DNA from: Bodo saltans
Lineage: Eukaryota; Euglenozoa; Kinetoplastea; Eubodonida; Bodonidae
Reading direction: 5' to 3'
Length of the DNA stretch: 42,356 nucleotides
Assembly: GCA_001460835.1 (NCBI GenBank)
Contig: CYKH01000021.1
Span: 1 to 42,356 of the forward strand
This document shows positions 23,565 through 33,800 of this stretch, in pieces. Each line of letters begins with the position of its first letter. The stretch's first letter is position 1. Both the position numbers and the translations under genes were made by a program. A model generated the notes under the pieces. It was not told the DNA's origin. It did not search any database and saw only the letters and a list, made by a program, of their open reading frames with translations.

Positions 23565-26144
23565 ATGTCTCGTGCAGTGATCGCTGAAAAGGCCACTCAC
23601 GCTGGTGAACGTGCTCGGGAAATGCTCGACAACTCAGGTGGTGTGGTATCACGTGCTCGCTCCTTGGTGTCTGGTGATGCGCAATTCTTCACCGCCCAAC
23701 CGAAAATTGATCAAATCCGTAAGGATCTTGAATCGGACTCCATTCAGGAGAAAAAAGACGCCATGAAGCGTGTCATTGCACAAATTTGCAAAGGCAACGA
23801 CATGTCGATTTTGTTCGCGGATGTGGTAAAGAACATTCTCATTCAATCCATTGAACTGCGTAAGTTGATTTACTACTTCATTGTACACTACGCCGAAGAC
23901 CGTCCCAACGAAGCGTTGCTCGCAATTTCCGCGTTCCAGAAGGATCTTGTGGACCCCAGCATGCACGTGCGCTCCCTCGCCCTGCGCATGCTCAGTTCCA
24001 TCCGAATCCCCGCGATTCACCCAGTTGTGATGCTCGCCGTCAAGAAGAGCTGCAGTGACATGTCTCCCATTGTTCGTAAGACTGCCGCCATTTCCTTGTC
24101 ACAAATTCACTCCGTCACCAACGGTGAAGAATCCATCGATGTGATGACAGACCTGATCGGCCAGCTCATTGGCGATCGCTCTCCTGAAGTGCAAGGAGCA
24201 GCTGCCTTGTCGATGATGGAGATCTGCCCCAACCGCATGGACCTCATCCACCGCCACTTCCGTAAGTTGTGCCGATCGATGATCGAGGCCGACCCGTGGG
24301 CGCAGACAGTGATCCTGCACATTCTTCTCCGCTACGCTCGCACTCAGTTCCTCGACCCCAACGTGAAGCATGAGAAGAAGAAGGATCCCAAGGAAGAAGA
24401 GGAGAAGGCTGACGAGAATAGCGACACCGACGATAGCAGCGAAGACGAAAAAGAGCGCCGCTACCGCAACCGCAGCGAGCTGCAGCAGGACTTGCAGATG
24501 GACCCAGATCATCGCCTCCTCCTGTCCGCCGTGAAACCAATGCTGATGAGCATGAACCGCGCTGTGGTGATTGGTGCAGCGTCATTGTACTTCCACATCG
24601 CTCCCGTCAGCGAGTTTGACTTTTGTGTCAAGCCCTTACTTCGCCTCCTTGGCGATACCCTCGAGGGGCACGCGGTGGTGCTCAGCGCCATTCACACTTT
24701 CGTCCTATCTCGCCCAGAACCGTTCATTCCGCACGTGAAGGAGTTCTTCGTCAACGCGGAAGACAACATTCATGTTCGTGAGTTGAAGATCCGAATTATG
24801 TCGAAGCTTGCCACTCCTCACAACTTCACTGCGGTGGTTCATGAATTCCGCTCGTACCTGCGCAGCTTTGACATCCTAAAGGTCGTTGCTGCAATCCGTG
24901 GTCTCTCCCTTGTGGCGTGCTCCGTCGCCGACAGCGCGACTCCGATTATGCGTCTTGTCACTCCGATGCTCTCCCACAAGAACGCTGATGTTGTGACTGA
25001 GTCCGTTGTTGTGCTCCGCCAGCTTGTTGTGCAGGGCACAAACGATAAGACGCACACATGCCGCATCGTTCATAAGCTACTCCAACAAGTGATGGCGGGT
25101 GAGATCAAGTCTGCGACTGCTCGAGCTAGCATCGTGTGGCTTGTGGGTGAGAACATTCCAGTGCACACCGTCATCGCTACCGCGGCGCCTGACTGCTTCC
25201 GCAGCTTCGTTCGCACCTTTACCCAAGAGGATCCTCAGGTGAAGAAACAAGTGTTGATGTTGGGCTCCAAGATCTGGCTCCATCTGGACGGCGAGGGTCA
25301 ACTAGCCGATCGCTTCAAGAAAATGTTCTTCTACGTTCTCGAGCTGGTGAAGTTTGATAACGACTACGACGTCCGTGATCGCGGTCGTATTGTTGAATGC
25401 GCGTTGGATCGCACATCCACCAGCTTTGCAAGCCTCAAGGCGGCCATTCTCGCGCCAAAACCTCTCCCTCAGCAGAACGATCCCTTCCTCGAGAAGGCCA
25501 AGTACCAACTTGGTTCACTCTCCCACCTCATCGGAAACGCGCTTCTCGGATATCAAGAGCTGCCCCCGTGGCCGGAGACCCAGCCCGATCCTACTGCTCG
25601 TGACCCGCCACAAGAAGTCCGCTCCCTTTCACCCTCTACCCAGAGCAGCTACTCAAGCAGTGATTACGATGAGTCTGAGTCCTCCAGCAGTGAAGAATCG
25701 TCAGACGCCGCTTCGTCCTCGGCAGCGTCTTCGTCGTCCGACTCTGATTCTTCTGCATCGAGCAGTGCCTCATCATCGGACTCTTCGGCACCAAAGAAGA
25801 AAAAGGTGGTGGCGACGAAGAAGATCGCCGCCAAGCCGGCTGTCGTTGCAGTTAAGAAGGCAGTCGTGATTGCACGTGTCGTCACCACTGGCGCAAAGCC
25901 TCAGCCCAAGCCTGCTGCTGCAGCAGCAGTGGCAGTCGCAGCAGCAACCGTAGCAGCAACTACCGCTGCTCCTCCTAAGCAGGAGGACGCCAAGGTTACG
26001 GAGGAGCAAGAGGAGCAGCCTACTATCACTCCTGAGCCTCAAGCCGACGAACCTGCTGCCGCCAGTGAGCATGATGCGGAAGAAGCGGAGGAAGAAAAGC
26101 ACGACGAGGAGGCTGCCGAAGACGCCGATGAAGATGACAACTAA
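23565..26144 (+). CDS. AP3B: AP-3 adaptor complex beta subunit
   Basis: A large subunit of the AP-3 clathrin-associated adaptor, which sorts cargo from endosomes/trans-Golgi to lysosome-related organelles, including acidocalcisomes in trypanosomatids. The N-terminal HEAT trunk matches beta-adaptins of the AP-3 type: DAMKRVIAQICKGNDMS (about 65-81), LRKLIYYFIVHYAE, DPSMHVRSLALRMLSSIR, SDMSPIVRKTAA, and MDLIHRHFRKLC followed by ILLRYARTQFLDP. An acidic insertion lies near 270-298. A Ser/Asp-rich hinge (about 694-748) is followed by Lys and Ala runs and an acidic end (EEAAEDADEDDN). I see no C-terminal ear domain; at 859 residues the protein is shorter than the animal homologue. The ATG is the first after the acceptor. 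Confidence 0.85.
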   Translation: MSRAVIAEKATHAGERAREMLDNSGGVVSRARSLVSGDAQFFTAQPKIDQIRKDLESDSIQEKKDAMKRVIAQICKGNDMSILFADVVKNILIQSIELRKLIYYFIVHYAEDRPNEALLAISAFQKDLVDPSMHVRSLALRMLSSIRIPAIHPVVMLAVKKSCSDMSPIVRKTAAISLSQIHSVTNGEESIDVMTDLIGQLIGDRSPEVQGAAALSMMEICPNRMDLIHRHFRKLCRSMIEADPWAQTVILHILLRYARTQFLDPNVKHEKKKDPKEEEEKADENSDTDDSSEDEKERRYRNRSELQQDLQMDPDHRLLLSAVKPMLMSMNRAVVIGAASLYFHIAPVSEFDFCVKPLLRLLGDTLEGHAVVLSAIHTFVLSRPEPFIPHVKEFFVNAEDNIHVRELKIRIMSKLATPHNFTAVVHEFRSYLRSFDILKVVAAIRGLSLVACSVADSATPIMRLVTPMLSHKNADVVTESVVVLRQLVVQGTNDKTHTCRIVHKLLQQVMAGEIKSATARASIVWLVGENIPVHTVIATAAPDCFRSFVRTFTQEDPQVKKQVLMLGSKIWLHLDGEGQLADRFKKMFFYVLELVKFDNDYDVRDRGRIVECALDRTSTSFASLKAAILAPKPLPQQNDPFLEKAKYQLGSLSHLIGNALLGYQELPPWPETQPDPTARDPPQEVRSLSPSTQSSYSSSDYDESESSSSEESSDAASSSAASSSSDSDSSASSSASSSDSSAPKKKKVVATKKIAAKPAVVAVKKAVVIARVVTTGAKPQPKPAAAAAVAVAAATVAATTAAPPKQEDAKVTEEQEEQPTITPEPQADEPAAASEHDAEEAEEEKHDEEAAEDADEDDN

Positions 26145-26534
26145 ACAAAGTTTCTTGTCAAGAATTCTGTGTCTGCTTCCTGAGGTGTGTTATCGTACTA
26201 TCGAAAATAGGGCAGGGATTCAACAGCACTCTATGGTTGCGTATTGAGGTATCAAATAACAAAGAAACGTGAGAAACGCAAACAAAGAAATTCACGAGAG
26301 CAATCAGCAACGCACCAAAAAAAAAAAATCAATCAGCGACAAAACAAAACAAAATATCGGCAAGGGAAAAGATCATGTGCGTGTGTGCTTTGGTGTCTGC
26401 TGCTTTTTACTTGTTGATGAGAACACTCAAAAAAAAACAAAAAACACGAAGCTAACAATGTGGATCTCAACAACATCTTTACCTTTTTTTTTCCTGTTCG
26501 TATTGTGACACCACAGTTTGTTTTCCATCATCGA
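26145..26534 (+). promoter_or_regulatory. Intergenic region with predicted spliced-leader acceptor
   Basis: The A-rich part (26260-26460) has poly-A runs of 8-12 bases but no retroelement sequence. A T/C tract (26478-26500) leads to GTGACACCACAG, AG at 26515-26516, 19 bases before the ATG. The ATG at 26458 is upstream of this acceptor and out of frame. Confidence 0.5.
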
Positions 26535-27317
26535 ATGGCCCCAAAGCGTTCGCGCTCCGCAACAGCGGAAGCCGCCGCTGAAGCGGAAAAGCCACTTACA
26601 CGCAAGCCTCCAGTTGCCAAAGCTGATGCACCAGCATCAGCAGCGGATGGCTCTTGCCCAAATCAAGACTTGATCGACGTGTTCGAATCCTTGCTTGTTT
26701 ACGAGTCCAAAGACGGCAATAAGTGGGCTGGTGTGGCGTATCGCAAGGTCGTCAATGTTCTGAGAGGTTTGAAGACGAAGGTCACGTCAGGCAAAGATAT
26801 CGCGCATCTTGACGGAGTTGGCGATGCAAGCGTCAAGAAGACCACAGAATTTCTCACGACTGGGACCATTAAGAAGCTGGATGAGCTGAAGGCGCTGCAT
26901 GGTGCCCTTCCTGTGGGCATGGTATCCCCTAGCAAGTCTGGTGGTGCAACAACGGGCAAGGCGGCGAAAGCAATTGCTGCCGAGGCTGGTGCGTCACCGC
27001 CCACAAAAGCACAGTTGAAGGCAATCAAAGACGCGGCAGAGACGTATGAGTCCCAGTCGCTTCAGTCTCTCAAGGATTTGTGTAAGCTTAACAAGCAGGT
27101 GATGAGCGGAACCAAGTCAGAGCTTGTGCAGCGGTGTGCCGAGGGAAAGGTTCTTGGACAGACACCCATCTGCCCATTCTGTGGCGGCGGCAAGCTTCGC
27201 TATGAGATCAAGACTGGGATGTATCGTTGCCCAGGCTACACGGACGATGACTCCTACAAGCCGTGTGTGTTCCTCAGTGGAACCGTAGTTCGCACGGCAT
27301 GGCTCGAAGGAGCATAA
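26535..27317 (+). CDS. Polymerase beta-like HhH/lyase domain fused to SAP-PADR1 zinc domain
   Basis: The 260-residue protein begins with a basic segment (PKRSRS, likely nuclear). Residues about 43-122 match the 8-kDa domain of DNA polymerase beta: AYRKVVNVL (68-76), the helix-hairpin-helix LDGVG (92-96) and KKTTEFLTTG. Lys102 aligns with the Schiff-base lysine of the dRP lyase; the position of the nearby lysine just after GVG is Ala98. An Ala/Gly linker follows. Residues about 174-208 resemble a SAP-like helix pair (LKDLCKLNKQ, KSELVQRCAEGKVLG). The end is a zinc site of the PARP1 Zn3/PADR1 type: Cys213-x2-Cys216, Cys232 and Cys244. No polymerase or ADP-ribosyltransferase domain is present. 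A DNA-break sensor or processing role is inferred. The ATG at 26535 follows the acceptor; a longer frame opening at GTG 26460 is excluded. Confidence 0.75.
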   Translation: MAPKRSRSATAEAAAEAEKPLTRKPPVAKADAPASAADGSCPNQDLIDVFESLLVYESKDGNKWAGVAYRKVVNVLRGLKTKVTSGKDIAHLDGVGDASVKKTTEFLTTGTIKKLDELKALHGALPVGMVSPSKSGGATTGKAAKAIAAEAGASPPTKAQLKAIKDAAETYESQSLQSLKDLCKLNKQVMSGTKSELVQRCAEGKVLGQTPICPFCGGGKLRYEIKTGMYRCPGYTDDDSYKPCVFLSGTVVRTAWLEGA

Positions 27318-27818
27318 CGTTTGTGGTGAAATCCGTCTTCAAGAAATCCGCACGTGGTGCGGCGTTTGTCCTTTTTATATTTTTTGATTTGTGTGACGCT
27401 CCTTTCGTCCCAATTCTCAGAGTGACGCGTGTTTCAACTTCGTTGCTGCTTCAGCCCAAACACAAGGCTTTCTCATTCGTCCCGACTGATGTAACGTGAC
27501 TTCCTGCGTTGATTGACTGAATCCATTGGCTGACTTTTTGTTGTATTCGACCAAAGAGAGCATTGTTCTCACCCTCTTAAACGAGCGAATAGAAAACTAA
27601 AAGAATTCTGGTGGCTCTCGTCGCAGAGCACTTTTGTATCGCACTTATTGGCTTTCCAAAAGAAAAAAGAAAACCTCAGAAGGAAAGCGAGAGAAACATT
27701 CACAACATTTGATTGGAATTAACGCACACATACATAAAAGAAAGGAAGCAACAAACGGGTTGCAAAGGAATAAGAAAGATCATTGGTTCGTGTACAACAA
27801 CAACAAAGATCAAAAACA
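27318..27818. other. Intergenic region before the giant gene
   Basis: This 501-base spacer has T-rich stretches at 27370-27390 and 27530-27545 and a purine-rich, A-rich end. A weak acceptor candidate is TTGGCTTTCCAAAAG (AG 27661-27662), which leaves a leader of about 155 bases. No gene or repeat is recognisable. Confidence 0.4.
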
Positions 27819-30800
27819 ATGAATCCGATTCACGATGTCTCATCAATTGACGGAGACACTTCTATCCAGCACCGCAGCATGATGTCTGTACTAGGTGGTG
27901 GTGGAAGCGGCAGTGCTAGTGCTGCACAACAGCAGCAGCAGCATCAAGACCTCGATGCGATCTCTATCCGAGGTGACTTGTGGTTTATCGCAGATGGCAA
28001 CAAACCAAATAAAGCCAACGCCGCCGGGCGGGGCACCAAACAGCACATTGTCATTGAAAACGGTCGTCTCGAGATCTTCTCGTCGTCCAGTGACCAGGCT
28101 CGCATGGTGAAAGGGTTTACGATGCGAAACATTCGACGCACTTCGTGGTTTGTGCATGACACTTCCAGCAGCAGTTCATCCACCGCAGACTCGAAGTCAG
28201 CATCGCAGCAATCATCACTCCCGTCTGTTCAATCCGGAGGCGCATTACAACGAGGCCGTGGCAAAGCCGTCATTGCTTCCGCTGTTGGTCGCACGCAGTC
28301 CGCTGGATCAAAACAACTCCAGCAATCTATCGCCGCACCCTCCAAGTACTTCTACATGATTGTCGAAGCTGCTGTTGACGCATTGCACGTCCCCCATCAT
28401 CACTCAGCAGGTCCGTCAACGGTTGGAGGCCCCAGAAATGATCGTTTGGTATTTTGCACCGATCATCAACAAGATTTTCAATTGTGGATGCAGTTCTTTG
28501 ACCAACTTGGCCCAGGGATCACCCTCGAGGATTACTACGATGGCCGCTCGGTGAGCGTCATGAGTGCCGCGGACAGTTTGCAAAGCCGCAGCGCAACCCC
28601 TCCTCCACCAGGAGGGGCGGCGGCAACATTCGACGAAAACAGCAACAGCAACGAGAAGTACGCTGCCTCCCATCATTTCAAGAATGAAGTGGAGAAGTTG
28701 TCGTCGTTTGCCGCAGAGTGGAAAATGAAGGCGATGGATTTATTTCACTCCGTTCAATCCACAATTGCTGAATGGAGCGACAATAACAACAATCACCACC
28801 ATCACAACACTGCAGGAGGATCAACCGCCGCCTCGTCACACCGCTTGTCCGTTGGAGAACTCAACGATGACTGGCACACGCACTCCACCAATTTGGTGAA
28901 CCAACTTCGCCGATCACTTTTGTCATTGGATGACGCGCCACCGCCACTCTCCTTGCAAGATACACGAGCATTCCGGAGTGGCTCGGTTCAAAGCAATCAG
29001 CATCATCACGCTCTCGTTGCCCCACCCGCTGCTGCTGCTCCGTCGTCTCTTTTTGACACGGAAGGTGCTTTGGAGCATAAAATACGGCACTTGCAGAAGC
29101 TCGTTCACCACTACATCCGCACAGAAACATCTGCGTGTGATGTGATTAACGATTTCGAGCGACGTAATCGTGCACTGATGGGCGCTCCGCTCAGCGGCGA
29201 CACACCCTCAAAACTTCGTGCCGTGTATTCTCATTTATCTCGAAAGTTGAGTGCAGCGTGGGTCACGATCTCCAGCCAGCCCCGAAGCACAAGCAGCGGA
29301 GGCGCCAGCGTATCCCCGTTTGTGTCTCGATCGCACTCAGCAGAAACGAATACAACTGCACAGCACAGAATTGCCGCCAAAGGTGCTGCGATGCTGTTCA
29401 ACAGCGAGGATTCGTTCGCGCTTGTCCCCCCGACTCCTGAGTCGTACGCTGCCGCAGCCAACGCGCTGAGTATCTCTGTCGAGGAGCTGATCAATTTGGT
29501 TCTGTTTGTACGAGCCCAGGTGACCAAAGCAGAAGAAGCTGGACACATCATTGTTTCCCGTGACGCCCACCCACTGCCTCAACAACTTGACGTGATCATG
29601 CAACAGTTGAGCAGCGTGGACGCAGCCACTGTCCGTGTTGAAACGGAGCGAGTCCTCGCAACGAGAACAGAGTATTTGCTGAGTGAAATCGCGCGGCTTC
29701 GGTCAATTTTAGACGAAAAGGAACGTCGCTTAGCGGAGACTCAAGTTCGAGCGAGTCGGCTAGAAGAGTTTGTCGCCACCACAACCAACGCCACGTCGCC
29801 CCATCGTGGAGGGTCAAGATTCGGCGGCGGCCACGGAAGTTCCTCCTCACCTGTTCGTGGTGGAGTTGTCAACCCCGTTGATGCGTTAGCGAACGCGTCC
29901 CTGCGAGACACAGAGCGAACTATCGGTGAATTGCTGAAAACGTTGGAACACCACGGCGTCCAGCTGCCCAATGGTCACAGCAACGCTGTCAAGCTGCGGT
30001 TCGCGTTTGAGAATCTCCTCTTCAACACCACGCCATTGATTCATCAGCTGATCAGCCCGGAAGAAGCGCATGGGCTGAAACAGCTCATTGACCATAAATC
30101 ACACACCATTCACCGACTTGAACGACAGCTTCAAGACGCCCAGGCCATTCAAGATCAGATCCACCGGCAACACCAAAAGGAAATGAATGCGGCGGCTGCT
30201 GCGGCGCATCATTACCCAGACGGCCGAGGGATGGATAAGCCCTCCGTCACCCTCCACGCGATTACCAGCGTGGGAGACGGGACCATTGCCGCAGCTGCTG
30301 CTGTGGATCCTGCAGCAGCGGCGGCGGCTGCGCGGAAGGTGGCTGACTTGGCACTGATGCTGCGGCAACGTGAGGAACAAATTGACATCATGAAACAGGA
30401 GCTCCAAAGTGTGAAGGACATCGAAGCCATTGGCACCGCAAATAAAGCAGAACTCGACCACTGGAAAGGGCGATGTGCAAAACTTGAGCGTGACGCAGCG
30501 CTGGCACATATTTCCGCAGATGCAGTTCTCTCGGCGGCGACACCGGCGGCAACAACGCATCTCGCTGACTCACTGCCCTCCCCTGTACTGTCAGTCGCGT
30601 CTTCACAAGCAGCGCAGCATCATCGCAGTATTCCTACTTCAAGTCACCAGCAGCCGAATCCATCTGAGGAACGTTTCGTCCAGCTTCTCACCATGAAGAA
30701 CCGACAAATTGCGTCGCTGCAGACTCATATCACGACGCTTCTCGCGGCCCAACCCATTCCAAGCGACGCCGCGGCTATTAATAATCCATTACCGGCTGTT

Positions 30801-33800
30801 ATTTCGTCATTGTTGCAACTTCCACCTCCTTCGTCCGATGTTGCGCCCCGCAGCAGCAGTATCGGTAGCTTAGTGGCGCACAATGCGTATCAAGACACAG
30901 AGCAAGCGGCTCTTGGACTCCTCGAAGAAGCAGAAGCAGACTTTGGCATTCTCCTTCCCGAAGGCTCCACGGCAGCGCGACTTCGATACGTATTCGATGT
31001 TCTTAACCGCCAACTGAGCGAAGCAACTCTGGAGCACGATGGTGGCGCCGTGAGCGAAAGCACTCAACGGAGCAATCAGCCAATGCATCTGAATGATGAG
31101 GAGCACTCGTCAGCCTCTGTCCACGCAGATGCGCTTGCCCAAAGTGTGATGCAGTTGTCAGAGGCGATGGGTGAGCCTATTCAATTGCCGCCACGAGCTC
31201 CAAGCGAAGGGTCCGCCTCGCCTCTCCTGCATCAGCAAGCTGTCACGAAGGCTCTTGGCGTCGTCGTCCAGCGAGCGACAGAGTTCATCAAATCTGGCGC
31301 ATTCGAAGAAGATGATGAGGACAGTCCTAATGACAGTGCCAGAAGAGGTCTGGCCTCATCGCCCAGTGGCTTGCAGGCGGAGGACACCATTACTTCCACT
31401 GGAGGTGGTTCTGATCGTGCGCCACTTGCTGCCACCTCTGATGCGCCTCGCCGAGCGTCCCTCGGAACTCCCCGACGCATCGCAGCGAAAGCGAAGCCGC
31501 CAAGTGCCACAAGTAGCTCATCGCCACTGCAGGCACCGTTATCCGTGACTAAGGTGTTGGACTCGACCAAGCTAGCACTGGAGCTCGACACCACCGCTCA
31601 ACAGCTCCGAGGACTAGTGCAAAAACATACCTCCCACGAATCTCAACATGCAGCGTCACTGGTCTCCCATACAGCGTCAATTCACGAGTCCATCCACGAC
31701 CTCGATGCGCTGATCAAACGCCTCGAAAAGACAGCACACGATGAAAGACACAAGGTGCAAGCTCTGAAGAGTACGGCAACGCAACAGCAACAGCAACATC
31801 AGGATGAGATTTCCCAGCTTCGTGCTCAACTTCAGCAACAACGCCAGCAGCAATTGTCATCAGCGGCAGCCTCCCCAATTCAAAAATCAGTGCAACTGGA
31901 GCCTCTTGCTGCTGCTGGGGTGGATCAACGGGAACTGTCTGCGTTGGAAAACTCTGCCATTGACGCCATCACTGATATGCTTGCGAATGAGAATCTCCTC
32001 GCTGACCCAGCTGCGGATGAAGCCGCACCACCGCAGCAATTGCGCGACGGTGTGTTACGATTGTTGAAGCAGAGCGACGATCTGAAGGAGGAGCTTCGCA
32101 GAGCGCACGTCGCCGAAAATGATCTCCGTCGGGACCTCGTGGTTGCCCGCTGTGAAATTTCACGCCAGGCACTCCTCGTGACAGAAGCGGAATCGCAGCG
32201 AGATGAGCACATTTCCAAACTACGAGCATCGCAGCGTCTGTTGTCAAGATTTGTCGATGACATCGCCGAGGAGGTTGCGTCTCAAAAGAAATCTCTCGCT
32301 AGTCAATTTGTGGAATTCCATCGGTTTGTGGCGTTTATGCACCACGAAGGTATCCGAGACGTGCTCGCTGGTGCGCTTGCATCCTCACGACGATCGATGG
32401 CAGCAACCCAATCGTTGGACGGCCGCGTCGCGGAGTTGGAGCAGCACATTGCAACAGTTTCGAAAGAACTTCAGCAATCTCAGACAACTGCAAGGGACCT
32501 CCGCGCCACTATCGAAGAAGAAAGAAGTGCCAGTGAAGAATTACGCTCGAAGAATGCTGCACTCACTGCAGAGCTTCGCGAGGTTGCCCAAGACACCGAC
32601 ACTCAGCTTGCTGAACTTGAACGCAAGCTGGAAACTCACATCGAACTGGAGGCACAACTTCGAAAAGAAAACGTTCGCCTCGATGCGCAAATCGACAACC
32701 TAACGGAATCGTTACGCGACCAAGAGGAGGCCACAGATCGTACCGTGGAGAGCACTCGCAAAGCGCAGCAATCAACACAGTCAATCGTTGACGAGCTCAC
32801 TCAAGAATTGCTGAATGCGCGCCAGCAGCGAGACCGCGACGTTGCTGCAGTAAAAACGGCAAGTGAAATTGCTAGAAGACAATGGGAGCAAGAGACCGAA
32901 GCATTGCGCACGCGCATCGACGCAATGCACGATGCAGCTACAGAGGGACGTGAAGATATGACCGTTCTTTGCCTTCTGGGCGATCCGCATGAAATCCCAG
33001 GAACTGAGACGTCATCAGCATCGGTCGGCGGCGGCCTCGATGCCTACGAAGCATTCAAGGACGACGAGAAGGGAGGATTGATGTCTTCCTCCATGAAGCT
33101 CGGGGCATCATATGGCGCTGCGACCACGACGAGCCTTGGCTCCTCCACTTCCACATCCCACTCGTTTGTGAAACGACGCGGCTCAGTCGCACCTGTAGCA
33201 GCAGCAGCATCGTCGCCAACTGTAAGCTCTTCCGACGCCCCCAACAACGATGAGGAACAGCAGCTTGCCGCTAAGTCAGAAGATGTCCTCGGGATTGTGC
33301 AACAGCTAGCTGGAGTCAAGGGCGGCCGTGACCAGCGACTAACCACGTCCCTTGCACGACTGAAGGCGTTCACCAACTGGTGCTACGACCGCCTCGTTCC
33401 CTTTGCATTCGGTTCCAACACGCAATGCCAGACAGTTCTCGACTCCATTGTATGGGCAGTGGAGGGGCACATGAGGCTCCTCCGCCACTCTGCGCCCCTT
33501 CTCGGTGCTCAACTGGAGATGCAACACCAACAAGAAAAGTCTACTAGCAGCAGTGCAACCACAAGTGTTAACATGACGATCTCAGAAAAAGTTGCATGGA
33601 GGATGAGAGAATTGAGTGAGGAGCACGATGCTCTGCGTTCCGCACTTCAGTCCGCAGCCGAAGTCGCAGCCACTGTCTCATTGAGCTCACCATCGACGAC
33701 GGTGGCGTCTCCTGCCTCTTTGACCAATAGGAGAAAATCAACTGTTACTTTCGGCCCCACCTCAACCTCATCAAGTAGCAATACGATCGCGTCGGTGAAG

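Noticed and set aside
26260-26460. A-rich stretch as the tail of a retroelement
   Set aside because: No reverse transcriptase remnant, target-site duplication or conserved element sequence is visible; A-rich spacers are common here.
27783-27818. N-terminal extension of the giant protein from a TTG codon
   Set aside because: Non-ATG starts are not expected for kinetoplastid nuclear genes. The same reason excluded extensions at 7473, 11812, 20342 and 26460.
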